Assembly (NCBI GenBank): GCA_965215475.1
Contig: OZ244061.1
Coordinates: 1,302,001 to 1,366,000 of the forward strand
DNA: 64,000 nucleotides
Reading direction: 5' to 3'
Source: Bin80 sp965215475
Lineage (GTDB): Bacteria > Bacteroidota > Rhodothermia > Rhodothermales > Bin80
In this document: positions 17,985-27,618 of the stretch, in pieces
Numbering within the stretch: the stretch's first letter is position 1
How the letters are laid out: every line of letters begins with the position of its first letter
Made by a program: the position numbers and the translations under genes
The notes under the pieces: generated by a model
The model's input: the letters and a program-made list of their open reading frames with translations, nothing else
What the model was told of the DNA's origin: nothing
Database searches by the model: none

Positions 17985-18932
17985 TCAGCTCATGTCCTGA
18001 ACCATGAATCCACTTGGCGTCCAACCTGTAACCTTTACGATCTGGCGAACACGACGTGCTTTTCCGAAGCCAGCAATCACAACGACAATATGCACGGCAC
18101 GAAGTACGAGATGCCTCTGATCAATACCTCTTGCCCCCTCACGAGCAAGATCACTTAAGCGCTCCAAGGCCTTATCCGCATCTTCGCCGTGAATTGTGGC
18201 ACATCCGCCAGGATGACCCGTGATCCATCCATCCAATAGATCTTTCGCGGATCCATCACGCACTTCACCGACAATAATCCGATTGGGAGTAGCACGCAAA
18301 CTGAATTTTACAAGTTCGGTCATCCCGATCTGGGGTGTGGTTTGAAGTTGGAGCGAATCTGTTGCCTGGATCACGAGCTCAGATGTATCCTCAAGGATGA
18401 CCAGTCTCTCCTCCGGGAAAGCATCCACAATCGCCTTCAAAATCGCATTGCAGAGCGTAGTTTTTCCACTGCCAGTGGGGCCGGCAATTAAAATGTTCTG
18501 GCGGGATTCAATGGCCGATATTAATACGGAATACTCCTTCGGTGTCAGCATTGCACTCTCCACATAGTCACGCAACAGGGGAATTTGCCGACATGGCTTC
18601 CGGATATTAAAGGCAGGTCCAGAAGTCAAGGGAGGGATAAATCCCTGGATTCTGCATTTTCCAAGATCGGTTTGTGAAACCGCAGCAGCCAAAGAAGGAT
18701 GATCCCGGTCAAAACGGTTCGACGTGATCGTGGAAATCGCACGAAGGAACGCTTCTATACTCTGTGATCGAAGGGGCACAGAGATAGAAATTCTTTGCCC
18801 CGTTGATGTGATTGCGCGTACGACTCGGTCTGGATTGATGTAGACCTCTTCGATATTGGGGTCATGGAGAAGTGTTACAATCTCAGTACCGAGATACTGA
18901 CGAATCAAGGCACTAAGGCGCTTTGAATCCAT
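17985..18932 (-). CDS. TrbB/VirB11-like secretion ATPase
   Basis: The 315-residue protein has the VirB11/TrbB layout. The N-terminal domain contains IEEVYINPDRVV (~27-38). Walker A GPTGSGKT is at 151-158, followed by an Asp box (RLVILEDTSELVI). The Walker B/His box region GEVRDGSAKDLLDGWITGHP then CATIHG lies at ~215-245. Such hexameric ATPases power type IV secretion and pilus assembly on the cytoplasmic side. No other conjugation gene is nearby except the TraF-like peptidase, whose gene it overlaps by 20 bases. It is the last gene of the kinase-regulator-peptidase-ATPase operon and probably serves the divergent pilus-like operon. Confidence 0.85.
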   Translation of the reverse strand: MDSKRLSALIRQYLGTEIVTLLHDPNIEEVYINPDRVVRAITSTGQRISISVPLRSQSIEAFLRAISTITSNRFDRDHPSLAAAVSQTDLGKCRIQGFIPPLTSGPAFNIRKPCRQIPLLRDYVESAMLTPKEYSVLISAIESRQNILIAGPTGSGKTTLCNAILKAIVDAFPEERLVILEDTSELVIQATDSLQLQTTPQIGMTELVKFSLRATPNRIIVGEVRDGSAKDLLDGWITGHPGGCATIHGEDADKALERLSDLAREGARGIDQRHLVLRAVHIVVVIAGFGKARRVRQIVKVTGWTPSGFMVQDMS

Positions 18933-19470
18933 GACCCGTCAAAACGTCGTAGGGTGGAGATCCACAGGGAACTGGGCCATAGTATCTGCTGTCATAACTG
19001 AGTGCACTATGCGGACTGAACAAGAAACATGTCCCAACAGATAATACATGCGTCCCTATGGCATTTGGCAATCGCCTTCCTTTTCGATCCTGTTCATAGA
19101 TAGGAATTTCAATCCTCCGATCCCCATTCACCTGGATAAATTGGTCAGAAACCAGTACGGTATCTCTTTGCAAAGCAATGACTGGTTTTCCAATTCGGGT
19201 TGAGCCACCAGGGCAGATTCCCTGACGCAGATAGCCCCGCTGAACCGCAAATTCACTCAACGTATCCGGAAGACATGTGCGAAGCACGTCACCACGTTCG
19301 AGCGTTGCTACTTTCGTTATGCGATAAAAGCCCAAGGGTAAGGATCTGGATGTGTTCACAAAAAGGGGCAAACTCTCCCTGCCTATAGGCACGAATTGAA
19401 CGGCAACCATCATGAGGAAAAGGCCACAGATTACGAAAACGCCCACAAACTGAAGCATGCGATATGGCAT
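18913..19470 (-). CDS. TraF-like S26 signal peptidase
   Basis: The 185-residue protein has an N-terminal membrane anchor (~residues 7-26). A serine-nucleophile motif SRSLPLGFY lies at ~41-49. The general-base region GKPVIALQRDTVLV is at ~93-106, and the closing box SYDSRYYGPVP near 165 is typical of TraF. In RP4-type conjugation TraF trims the TrbC pilin and closes it into a ring. Here no TrbC-like pilin is evident; candidates for processing are products of the divergent operon. Its start lies directly after the regulator gene stop. Confidence 0.85.
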   Translation of the reverse strand: MPYRMLQFVGVFVICGLFLMMVAVQFVPIGRESLPLFVNTSRSLPLGFYRITKVATLERGDVLRTCLPDTLSEFAVQRGYLRQGICPGGSTRIGKPVIALQRDTVLVSDQFIQVNGDRRIEIPIYEQDRKGRRLPNAIGTHVLSVGTCFLFSPHSALSYDSRYYGPVPCGSPPYDVLTGHGFKAP

Positions 19471-20196
19471 TCAATCCATAATCTGAAAATCTCCAAGTCG
19501 ATATCCAACCCCATGTACTTTGAGGATATGCCTGGGCTCAAGAGGGTCTTCGTCCAGTTTGCACCGAAGTGCATATGCATGGCGATCAATCGTCCGTGTT
19601 TGCAAGTCATGCGGAACTTTCAGAACCCAAACATTGAATTCGGCTCTTGAGACCGCACGTCCGTTCCGAAAGGCCATGTGACGCAAAACTTTCCATTCCA
19701 TAGGGGTCAAATGGATGAGCTCCCCTCCTTTTTCGGCCATACGGGTTTCAAAATCACAAAGGGCCACTCCTACCTGGATCCGCTTGGGTTGATTTCCGCC
19801 GTAGTGTACGCGCCGGCAGACCGCTTTTGCCCGGGTCATCAACTCGTGTGCATTGAAAGGCTTTCCCATATAGTCATCTGCACCCGCTTCCAGTCCACGT
19901 ACGCGATCGCCCACAGAATCACTCCCTGAAACCATAATGACAGGTATATGACAGCCAAACTTCCGTACGCGCCGTAAAAGTGTAATGCCATCCATGCCTG
20001 GCATGGTTAGATCCAAGATGGCTACATCAAGAAAATCTTCGGATTGCATAAAAGTTGCCGCATCATGACCGTTGGTCATGATGGTAACCTGTGCTCCTTC
20101 TTTTTCAAAAACACGCTGGATGGCTCGGGCGGTTGCAAGGTCATCTTCGGCAATCAGCACATGAGAGAATGGCTCTGGGGCCGCTGTGTAGATCAT
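19471..20196 (-). CDS. OmpR/PhoB-family response regulator
   Basis: The 241-residue protein has a receiver domain at ~12-125 with acidic pocket EDD (17-19), phosphorylation site D62 in ILDLTMPGMDG and conserved lysine in YMGKPF (~112). A winged-helix DNA-binding domain covers ~135-238 (LTPMEWKVLRHMAFRNGR, RTIDRHAYALRCKLD, GVGYRLGDF). Its start overlaps the stop of the histidine kinase gene by 4 bases. It likely controls this operon and the divergent pilus-like operon; binding sites were not identified. Confidence 0.92.
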   Translation of the reverse strand: MIYTAAPEPFSHVLIAEDDLATARAIQRVFEKEGAQVTIMTNGHDAATFMQSEDFLDVAILDLTMPGMDGITLLRRVRKFGCHIPVIMVSGSDSVGDRVRGLEAGADDYMGKPFNAHELMTRAKAVCRRVHYGGNQPKRIQVGVALCDFETRMAEKGGELIHLTPMEWKVLRHMAFRNGRAVSRAEFNVWVLKVPHDLQTRTIDRHAYALRCKLDEDPLEPRHILKVHGVGYRLGDFQIMD

Positions 20197-20849
20197 TCTG
20201 AATCAAGAAAAATATTTTGCGGAAAAATGATACGAATGACCGTACCTACGCCCACCGTACTAGCCACTTCAATCCGGCCCCCGTGTGCATAAACGATTTC
20301 TTGGGCAATTGCAAGACCCATACCATTGCCGGGGACCGTGGAATCGCCTCGAAAATGAGGTTTGAAAATATGAGGCAGATCTTTGGGTGGGATCCCAGCA
20401 CCACGATCTCGTACTCGCAGCTGTAAGCCATCTGATTGGAGCTCTGCAGCAATCACGATCTGAGTGGGCTGACTATAGTTGACAGAATTATCAATCAGGT
20501 TCGTCAGTAGGCGCCCCAGAGCAGGCCCATCCCCCCAAATGGAAGGCAGCTCTGTTTTTACGTGCAACTGGAATGTATACCCTGGATACAATTCCTGGTA
20601 TATGCATGCGGTGTCTTCCAGTAGAGCAACAATATCTACTTCGCCGTATCTCTGAGACTCTGTATGATGTTCAAGCACACTACGTGCAATTTGAACGAGT
20701 CGATCAATTTGATCTGCGATGACGGCGTGACAGGTATGACGTTCTGGGTCATCCGGCTTCATCGTACGTAATCGGTCATTGTAAAGTGCAATCGCGTTCA
20801 GAGGGGTTTTCATGTCGTGAGACAGACTTGCAAGGCGTAGTTGTGTCAT
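20193..20849 (-). CDS. Soluble histidine kinase without sensor domain
   Basis: The 218-residue protein has the H box LASLSHDMKTPLNAI with H11 as phosphoacceptor. Next come the N box (LTNLIDNSVNYS, ~113-124), G1 (RDRGAGIPP) and G2 (GNGMGLAIA). No sensor or membrane segment precedes the H box. The same frame stays open upstream to 21089 except for a single TAG at 20859-20861, four codons before this ATG (20862..21089). The present gene may therefore be the truncated remainder of a longer kinase, or the start here may be the true one. Confidence 0.85.
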   Translation of the reverse strand: MTQLRLASLSHDMKTPLNAIALYNDRLRTMKPDDPERHTCHAVIADQIDRLVQIARSVLEHHTESQRYGEVDIVALLEDTACIYQELYPGYTFQLHVKTELPSIWGDGPALGRLLTNLIDNSVNYSQPTQIVIAAELQSDGLQLRVRDRGAGIPPKDLPHIFKPHFRGDSTVPGNGMGLAIAQEIVYAHGGRIEVASTVGVGTVIRIIFPQNIFLDSE

Positions 20850-20861
20850 GGATTTCGGCTA

Positions 20862-21089
20862 ACTTTGGGTTTCAAGTAAAAACCAGAGCTTTGCGGGAAA
20901 ACTCCGGCAGCAAAGGATATAGGCGGAGGTGGCAATCTGATGATCGGAAACATGGAGAACCATCTCCCACTTGCCGACCTGGATGACCCAGATCGGAAAT
21001 AGGTAGAGATGAAAGATTCCTGCATCTTTATGCAATGGACAGCAAAAGATGCTTGGGAAGACCTCAATCATTTTTTGTGCTTTACGCAT
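20862..21089 (-). pseudogene. Possible lost N-terminal part of the histidine kinase
   Basis: A 76-codon frame (MRKAQKMIEVFPSIFCC to FPAKLWFLLETQS) ends at a TAG that is in frame with the kinase ATG 10 bases later. If the stop is a mutation or is read through, the kinase gains about 80 residues. The segment has no recognised sensor fold, so it could also be a chance frame. Confidence 0.3.
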
Positions 21090-21728
21090 AGGCTGATACC
21101 GAGAGGATTGTAGATATGTAGATCATTTATTTATTCACATATAATATATCTATTTTATATATAAATATCAAATAATTTGCAACATTACAGAAACGATTGA
21201 GGTATAGATTGTGGGAACACGATGAGGAAATATTGCCACATTTTGAGAACCGCATTCTGTAACGCCTGGAATCCGCTGATTCCCACCCGTCCTGAGTGCC
21301 AGAAGATGATGCCCTCACAGCTGGAACATGTCCATCTATAAAACCACATCCTCCCCTTGATCCAACCGCTGCATATCAAAAATCTACAACGCTCTTATTT
21401 GCACTGTGCGCAATGAGCTATGTGCAATGAAGACGCATCCCTGTATTCAGACAGTGTGAGGGGAGCTTGCACCATAAACAAATGCCGATTCTAGATCTTA
21501 TACCAAAGATTAAGATGGATCCGTCGATCCTGTTGGAAAAGATCCAATGTGGTCGTGAACCGGAGCCACGAAAACAGATCAGCGAGTTCTTCCCGTATCC
21601 GAAGCAAATCAGTTTGTGACCCGCAATTTGATGGTCGCACAGATGATTTTGTCAAAATCGTCAAACAATACCAATTCCCCGTGGAAATTAAACCGTATAC
21701 ATGACACATACCAAGTACATGTATATAC
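21090..21728. promoter_or_regulatory. Divergent control region of the two pilus-associated operons
   Basis: About 640 bases with no supported gene. A very AT-rich block at 21120-21180 (ATATAATATATC) is a likely promoter area. Both divergent operons must be driven from here or from the overlap with 20850-21089. Confidence 0.4.
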
Positions 21729-22229
21729 ATGAAATATTTCTGTTGTGGAGCCGGGGCTTTGATGATCACACTGGTATTGGTGTTTTGGAGACCAACAGAC
21801 CGGCCATCGATTGGTGAGTTCTACCTTCGTGCGGCCCATGATTCATCCATCGTCGCTCGGGTCATATTGAGCGATAGCGCCGCGAGCCCCCTTGCAAAGC
21901 AGTTGGCAACCGATCTGCTGACGCGCGAACTACTTATACGCATCGAAAAGACGGGACGCTGCGAAGAGGTCATGGATTACTATGATGCTGTAAACCTCAA
22001 ACTCCAGGCCACCAAAGATCTTCTAGAACAGGCATTTCTCGCGGCGCGGCCTATACAGCTCTACGAAAATGACCAGCTTCCCTGTTTTGCCTATTCCATC
22101 ACGTACCACATCCCCCTCCCTGCACCGATGAATTGGCGGAATCATCTGCTGACGAAAGTGCCATTGCAACTGACCTTCATTCATCCAATGAAGGACTTCA
22201 AATACTTCAAACGGGAGCAAAATGATTAA
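21729..22229 (+). CDS. Membrane-anchored hypothetical protein, first gene of pilus-like operon
   Basis: The 166-residue product has an N-terminal hydrophobic anchor (CCGAGALMITLVLVFW, ~residues 5-20) and a mostly helical remainder with HDSSIVARVILSD and DLLTRELLIRIEKTGRCEEV. No family is recognised. Its 3' end overlaps the next gene by 8 bases, so it belongs to the operon. It could be a periplasmic assembly factor. Confidence 0.65.
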   Translation: MKYFCCGAGALMITLVLVFWRPTDRPSIGEFYLRAAHDSSIVARVILSDSAASPLAKQLATDLLTRELLIRIEKTGRCEEVMDYYDAVNLKLQATKDLLEQAFLAARPIQLYENDQLPCFAYSITYHIPLPAPMNWRNHLLTKVPLQLTFIHPMKDFKYFKREQND

Positions 22230-22890
22230 GCGATTCGCAACCATGTTCCTCCTATGTAGCGTGGTACAAATCTCTTTTGCACAGACGTTCGACCAACTTA
22301 CAAGGCCGATTGCCACACTCACCGACAGCACACAGATCCGAACAACCTTGGAAGCGCTCCTGATCCCCGCGATCGGCCACGTCCATCAGGTGGATGTCGT
22401 CGATGTGACGGCGAATGGGTTCGGGCCGAATGATCTGATTCTTCTCCATCCCTCTATGGAGATCTATGAAATTGGTACCGATGTCCCTCACCTGTTACAA
22501 ACGTCCATGAAGTCTTGGGAGATTACCGCTGACTACCGACTCGATGCCACGCGCCAGGAAGCGCTACGCATTCCTTCGGATGCCCATCTGTACCAAGATG
22601 CCCGGGCAGCACTTACCGGAGATGTACTCACCACAGTTGCCCGTTATTATGAGGGAGATGCATTTGATTTGCGCATGTCTCAGGATTCTCAGGGCGTGCG
22701 CCTAGAAATCTGGAATTATGATCCAGAAGCGCTGCACTACCGGGAACCATCCCATCCTTTGGGCCTGGATACTCTCTGGCAAACGTTCCGCTTTGCAGCA
22801 CCCGCAGTCGTGATGGCCTTCAAGGACCCAACCATCTGTATAAAGACCTATACAAACGAAGGCCAAGTCCATACGCGTCCATGCGAATGA
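22222..22890 (+). CDS. Exported hypothetical protein of pilus-like operon
   Basis: The 222-residue protein has a signal peptide (MIKRFATMFLLCSVVQISFA, cut before Q). The mature part has no recognised domain; it contains two C-terminal cysteines (PTICIKT and TRPCE). It overlaps both neighbours, by 8 and 10 bases, indicating coupled translation with the pilin-like genes that follow. Confidence 0.65.
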   Translation: MIKRFATMFLLCSVVQISFAQTFDQLTRPIATLTDSTQIRTTLEALLIPAIGHVHQVDVVDVTANGFGPNDLILLHPSMEIYEIGTDVPHLLQTSMKSWEITADYRLDATRQEALRIPSDAHLYQDARAALTGDVLTTVARYYEGDAFDLRMSQDSQGVRLEIWNYDPEALHYREPSHPLGLDTLWQTFRFAAPAVVMAFKDPTICIKTYTNEGQVHTRPCE

Positions 22891-23372
22891 TCGTGATTCT
22901 TTTTGTGATCTTGGTTGCATCCCCCACCTATGCACAGGCCGTCGATACGGAGGTGCGGCTTGAGTTACTTGTTCCGCGAGCTACTTGTATGCTCGTGATT
23001 CAGGAACATGTAGACTTTGGCACGACTACGGGACCGCAAGAGAGCCTCCACCTGGTTTCATCGTCCAACCGACCTCAAACGCCAGGACAATTTGCGATTT
23101 TGGGACACTATGCCTCAGAGTACACCGTCAGTATTGATTTTCCAGGCCAGATTACGGGTCCAGGAATACCCCTAACCTATGAAGGACAATGGGAACAGGC
23201 AACCGCCGCCACGGGATCATTCAAGATGATTTCAGGATCGGCATTTCATCAATCTGCAAAGGGATCCTTCGAACAACATTTTCGCGTCGGAGGCCGAATC
23301 CGGGGGCTCTCCATGAACACACAACCCGGCTTATATCGTGGACAAATTTCAATCCACGTGACCTGTAACTAA
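22881..23372 (+). CDS. DUF4402-like pilin subunit 1
   Basis: The 163-residue product has a signal peptide (MRMIVILFVILVASPTYAQA). The mature domain follows the DUF4402 pattern: HVDFGTTTGPQ near the start, YTVSIDFPGQITGPG in the middle, FRVGGRIRGLS and the closing GLYRGQISIHVTCN. Two cysteines at the ends may form a disulfide as in chaperone-usher pilins. DUF4402 proteins resemble spore-coat-U-type pilins and are found beside chaperone and usher genes. Confidence 0.75.
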   Translation: MRMIVILFVILVASPTYAQAVDTEVRLELLVPRATCMLVIQEHVDFGTTTGPQESLHLVSSSNRPQTPGQFAILGHYASEYTVSIDFPGQITGPGIPLTYEGQWEQATAATGSFKMISGSAFHQSAKGSFEQHFRVGGRIRGLSMNTQPGLYRGQISIHVTCN

Positions 23373-23514
23373 TGATGGAAATGAATGATCTGCGTACCTG
23401 TCTACTTGACCGATTCTCGGAGTTACCCATGCAAATGCTCCGCATCGATTATTCATGCACCGAGTCATGTGATCCAGGCATCGCCAATCCCCAATAAACC
23501 CAAGAAGTAACCAA

Positions 23515-24078
23515 ATGTCACTCACGTATATCCTGCCCAAATCTATGATCGCGCTCTTTGCTTTGAACCTTTGGTGGACGGCTCCCATGTTCGGACAATC
23601 TACGGTAACCGTATCCATCTCCCTGTCTAGCCCCTCGCCCTCATGCACAATCTCTACGATTTCGAATCTCAATTATGGAACCGTAGAGAAGCCTGCAAGC
23701 GGTTCTGGCTCCATCACCATCAATGCGCAGACAGGAACGAGAACCGGTAGTACCGTATCGATCAGCGGTGCCAGTAGTGTAGGACAGGCGCGCCTTACCG
23801 GATCCAATGTAGCAAACTACAGTGTATCCGGAACCTTTCCGGGCACGCTCACCAATTCCGGCAGCAGCTTGACCTACGCGCGTGCATGGGCGCAATCCTC
23901 AAGCGCAAGCAGCAATTATACCACCGTCAGCGGAGCCTCGTACAGCGGGACCTCCGGTGGGCCGGGGAGTAACTTCACTCATTTTTTCAGGTTCGGTGGT
24001 ACCGTCAGTGACATTACACTCAGTAAATCAAACGGGGCCTATACCGGCACGATCAGACTGGCTGCAGCCTGTAATTAA
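23515..24078 (+). CDS. DUF4402-like pilin subunit 2
   Basis: The 187-residue product has a signal peptide ending near MFGQS. The mature protein is strikingly rich in serine, glycine and threonine with low complexity. It keeps the DUF4402 landmarks LNYGTVEKP, GSITINAQTGTRTG, NYSVSGTFPGTL, FFRFGGTVSDITL and GAYTGTIRLAAACN. The composition suggests the major structural subunit. A 142-base gap before it without other genes could hold an internal promoter or processing site. Confidence 0.78.
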   Translation: MSLTYILPKSMIALFALNLWWTAPMFGQSTVTVSISLSSPSPSCTISTISNLNYGTVEKPASGSGSITINAQTGTRTGSTVSISGASSVGQARLTGSNVANYSVSGTFPGTLTNSGSSLTYARAWAQSSSASSNYTTVSGASYSGTSGGPGSNFTHFFRFGGTVSDITLSKSNGAYTGTIRLAAACN

Positions 24079-24080
24079 AT

Positions 24081-24602
24081 ATGAAGCGATTCATCCTTTG
24101 GGGAGTAGCCATTGTTTTTTGCGGAGCTACTCAAGCACAGACCAGTGGCACCATGCAGGTACAACTGGAGGTACTTCCAAGAGTATTGACCGTGAGTGTT
24201 AGTAGCAGTCACCTGGATTTTGCGCAGCAGCGTGCCGATGCTGGAACCGTCACCCTAGACCCAGCAACGGGGCTTGTTACCCATAAGACGAGTGGCCCCC
24301 ATGCGATGGGAAAAGTCATCGTACAGGGTCCGGCTGGAGCCGGGTTCCTGGTAAGCATCGATCCCCCGATTACACTCCAACAAACCGATACTCCTCACAA
24401 GGTTCGCTTTATGCCCTCATGGGCCCAAAGCAGAGGCTGTGATCATGGTGCATTCATGCTTGCCCCTACAACACAATCTTCTACAGGAATGCTTGGCATG
24501 GATGGATGCGCAACTCTCCATTTTGGAGGGACGATTCATCTCCTGGGAGCCACTCAGGGCTTCTATACCGGGCACCTCGCCGTTCGGATTACTCCTCTGT
24601 AA
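24081..24602 (+). CDS. DUF4402-like pilin subunit 3
   Basis: The 173-residue product has a signal peptide (MKRFILWGVAIVFCGATQAQ). The mature domain shows LDFAQQRADAGTVTLDPATG, GFLVSIDPPITL and LHFGGTIHLL, and ends GFYTGHLAVRITPL. It has only internal cysteines (RGCDHG, GCATLH) unlike subunits 1 and 2. It starts 2 bases after subunit 2 and ends 3 bases before the chaperone gene. It may be a tip or minor subunit. Confidence 0.75.
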   Translation: MKRFILWGVAIVFCGATQAQTSGTMQVQLEVLPRVLTVSVSSSHLDFAQQRADAGTVTLDPATGLVTHKTSGPHAMGKVIVQGPAGAGFLVSIDPPITLQQTDTPHKVRFMPSWAQSRGCDHGAFMLAPTTQSSTGMLGMDGCATLHFGGTIHLLGATQGFYTGHLAVRITPL

Positions 24603-24605
24603 ACC

Positions 24606-25379
24606 ATGATCCGGCTGCTTCCTTTTTTGCTCATCGTATGCGTCTGGCTACCATGTCAAGTACATGCTCAGGCCTCGCTCAGTGTAACACCCGCTTATGC
24701 TGTGGTCATCCACGAACAGCCCTATGGAGCATTCGTGTTGCATAATCAAGGGACCGAAGCCGTGGAAATCACTATTGATGCCCACTATGGTGTGATTGCA
24801 TCCACAGACTCCACTACTTCCGTAATCCTGGACGCGGCGGGCGACCTCGGAGATTTGTCTCAGTACCTGACCTTCTTTCCAGATCGGTGCATCCTGCCGG
24901 CAGGCGAGAAGCAGACCGTGCGCTATCGAATTCATGAAGCCCCTGAAGGAGGGCATATTGCACTCATGCATTTTGCGATGCAGGAGCGAGGTGCCATTGT
25001 AGACGGACAGATCCCCTCGGTAGCCAGTGGACTCAGCATTGTATACAACCTGGTCGCGCCCCTGATCTATCTCCAGGGCAGAGGCATGCCGGTTCTGTCT
25101 GCTCGTTTCCTGAAAGGCACATCCGAAGAATTGCACCTGTATCTGGAGAATCGTAGCCGATGGCCCTTCTTGGGAGGGATACGTGTAACCCAGAACGGAC
25201 GGCAACTCGGCCGAGCTGAATCCGCCGTCTATACAGGGCGTCTGGTACGTATCCCGGTCGCTGAGCTTCCTGAACAAGGCTCTCTGCAGTTGGAATTTGA
25301 CAGAAACTACACCGGTTTGTCCCGAGCACTTCAGCGTCACCTGATTCTCCCCAACACGATCAACCTGAATTGGTATTGA
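24606..25379 (+). CDS. PapD-like periplasmic pilus chaperone
   Basis: The 257-residue product has a signal peptide (cut near VHAQA). Two Ig-like domains follow. The first contains LSVTPAYAVVI, GAFVLHNQGTEAVEITIDA, and FFPDRCILPAGEKQTVRYRI, which corresponds to the chaperone G1-strand region. The second is LYLENRSRWPFLGGIRV to LQLEFDRNYTGL. By family it binds pilin subunits in the periplasm by donor-strand complementation. It sits between pilin and usher genes, and its stop overlaps the usher ATG (TGATG). Confidence 0.75.
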   Translation: MIRLLPFLLIVCVWLPCQVHAQASLSVTPAYAVVIHEQPYGAFVLHNQGTEAVEITIDAHYGVIASTDSTTSVILDAAGDLGDLSQYLTFFPDRCILPAGEKQTVRYRIHEAPEGGHIALMHFAMQERGAIVDGQIPSVASGLSIVYNLVAPLIYLQGRGMPVLSARFLKGTSEELHLYLENRSRWPFLGGIRVTQNGRQLGRAESAVYTGRLVRIPVAELPEQGSLQLEFDRNYTGLSRALQRHLILPNTINLNWY

Positions 25380-27616
25380 TGCGTCCATGGATCTTTTGGG
25401 GCCTCCTGGCCCTCTCCAGTTTGCATACTTCAACCGCACAAGTACTCATGGAAGTCCCCCTTCTGTTAGAACTCCCAGGGAGAGAACAACTGATTCGGGC
25501 ATGGCATGATGGTCAGGAATTTCTCGTAGCGGGGAACGAGCTTTTTTCCGCCTTGGGGTTTGCTGTGCAACACAAAGAAATGGGTCTGGAAGCATTGGAT
25601 ACAAATCATCACTATGCGTTTATCTGCTCATCTGCTTCCGATCTGTCGTGCAAGATCCCCATGAATGATGTGCTGGATCGGCTCGGTAGTTCACTGCATT
25701 TTGATCAAACCCGTCTGCATTTGACTGCATCTTCGGTCGCAACCGCGTTTGATGTACGTTCCTTGCGCACTCGTCAACGTAGCTGGGTCGAAGTTCCTGG
25801 ACCTCACCTGTTTGGCCGGACACGTAGCGTCTGGGGTGGAATGATTGTCAACTGGCAACTTCGCCGAGATGCATTTGGAGTGCATCCCTATTTCCGAGTG
25901 ACCGGTAGCGTATTGCATGGTAGCGTTGAAGCAGATTTTGATCATCGCTATTCATGGGTTTACCGTTATGATTGGTCGGAGCGAACGTGGCTGACCCAAA
26001 TCGAAATCGGACATGATGCAAACGGGTTCGCCGGAATCTCCGCCACGAATATATCACTGGCGCGGCAGCGCTTGCATCGTATGCAGAATCTCCGTGGGAA
26101 GTCTGTGCCACATGCACTCATTCAGGCGATCATTAGCGGCGAGATCGTTGATCAGGTTCAGGCAGACGCCGAAGGGTTCTATGAACTGAACGCCCCCGCA
26201 TGGTATGGAACCACAAAACTGGAAGTGCACACCCAGCCACTTGGCGGAAAAATGATTCAGTCGAATCACTACTATCTCTTCACTCCAACCTCTCTTGTGC
26301 CACCCGGCAAACTGTTCTATCGCCTGCATATTGGAGAGAAACACTCTTCCCTGCACCTCCAGTACGGAATGCGCCCGAAGCTTACGCTCCAAGGTGCATG
26401 GAAACTGCACGGCAGGTACCCGGAAGCATCTGCCGGATTCACATGGAGCCCGATCACGTTTCTGGTGGCTGATGCGAGCGTACAAATTCCATCCGTACAC
26501 TGGCAGAACACGCTTCAACTGTGGCACTCCGGAGTTCAGGTCTCCGTTCATCTTGATGGCCAGCACCGCCACATTCAGAACCTGTATGTGGATGCATCCG
26601 CGAACATGGGGCCCATCAGTCTACTGCTTCGAGGCACACGTTCATCTGTTCTGGCCGCTTCCACCGAATGGAAGCATCGTCTATCTCTGCATCCTGAAAT
26701 CTGGGTCCATACTCTCAGAGGACTATTGGTACAGACCCGTTGGGATGCAGACTGGCTACGTAATGTGGACACTCATCACCGTTGGCATTTTTCTGCAGGA
26801 TGGGCGTTTCCCTCACTTCGTGTTATGGGATTTGCCAGGCAAGACGATCTCCATAAAGCTTATGGGATCGAGGGGAGTCTAATTTTGGGAAGGCCCGCGT
26901 TGGCCTTTCGAATGGGATGGGATGCCGATCACCAAACCATGATAGGAAGCCTCAGCCTTCAGATCTCCTCATCGTTTGGGAGCCTGTTTACCAGAGGGCA
27001 CCGAAATGTGCACGGAATCTCTCATTCGCAGCAGATTCAAGGGAGCGTGCACCTATGGGATACCGTGAGATTTACTCCCTACGGCCATCAACAGAGTGCC
27101 GTAGAACTTCGAATTTTTGAAGACATCAATCGAAACGGCTTGCAGGATCTCGCCGAGCCGCTTCTGCCCCATATTGATGCACAGCTCTATCAGGGAGGCT
27201 GGTCACGCCTTCGGACGGGTGCACTCTATGCGGCTTACCTGGAGCCCTATCGGCGTTATCAAGTCCGTATTCTGGAAGCATCGATCCGGGATCCTGACCT
27301 CCACCCTGTTACGGGGTTCACGTTTAGTTTCACGGCGGATCCAGGCAGAAGAAAGCTTATTCATGTACCCATGCAACGACGGATCCCGGTATCGGGTGTA
27401 ATCATCGGACTGGATCGAACATCACTCCGACTCAAAATTCTCGTGAATGGGACGGAAGAGACCGAAATATACCGGGATGGCAGATTTGCATTGCATTTGC
27501 GCCCTGGCCAATATACCCTCACCGTCATGGATGTCCTGGATCAGGAGTCACTCGCCCAAGAAACGATTGAAGTGGGAACGGCCCCGCTTCATGTAGTGAT
27601 GGACCTGAATCCGTAA
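25379..27616 (+). CDS. Usher-like outer-membrane protein
   Basis: The 745-residue product has a signal peptide (ends TSTAQ) and a long beta-rich body consistent with a barrel: FRVTGSVLHGSVEADFDH, then many 10-12-residue alternating strands. A C-terminal module contains the calcium-loop-like sequence FEDINRNGLQDLAEPLLP (~residue 580), followed by Ig-like repeats (ALHLRPGQYTLTVMD). The position directly after a PapD-like chaperone supports an usher that exports pilins. Sequence is divergent from classical FimD/PapC, resembling alternative or archaic ushers. I chose ATG 25379 over a TTG three codons upstream. Confidence 0.65.
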   Translation: MRPWIFWGLLALSSLHTSTAQVLMEVPLLLELPGREQLIRAWHDGQEFLVAGNELFSALGFAVQHKEMGLEALDTNHHYAFICSSASDLSCKIPMNDVLDRLGSSLHFDQTRLHLTASSVATAFDVRSLRTRQRSWVEVPGPHLFGRTRSVWGGMIVNWQLRRDAFGVHPYFRVTGSVLHGSVEADFDHRYSWVYRYDWSERTWLTQIEIGHDANGFAGISATNISLARQRLHRMQNLRGKSVPHALIQAIISGEIVDQVQADAEGFYELNAPAWYGTTKLEVHTQPLGGKMIQSNHYYLFTPTSLVPPGKLFYRLHIGEKHSSLHLQYGMRPKLTLQGAWKLHGRYPEASAGFTWSPITFLVADASVQIPSVHWQNTLQLWHSGVQVSVHLDGQHRHIQNLYVDASANMGPISLLLRGTRSSVLAASTEWKHRLSLHPEIWVHTLRGLLVQTRWDADWLRNVDTHHRWHFSAGWAFPSLRVMGFARQDDLHKAYGIEGSLILGRPALAFRMGWDADHQTMIGSLSLQISSSFGSLFTRGHRNVHGISHSQQIQGSVHLWDTVRFTPYGHQQSAVELRIFEDINRNGLQDLAEPLLPHIDAQLYQGGWSRLRTGALYAAYLEPYRRYQVRILEASIRDPDLHPVTGFTFSFTADPGRRKLIHVPMQRRIPVSGVIIGLDRTSLRLKILVNGTEETEIYRDGRFALHLRPGQYTLTVMDVLDQESLAQETIEVGTAPLHVVMDLNP

Positions 27617-27618
27617 CG

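Noticed and set aside
24648..25439. 263-codon minus-strand frame over the chaperone gene
   Set aside because: Antisense shadow of a gene with signal peptide, domain pattern and operon overlaps.
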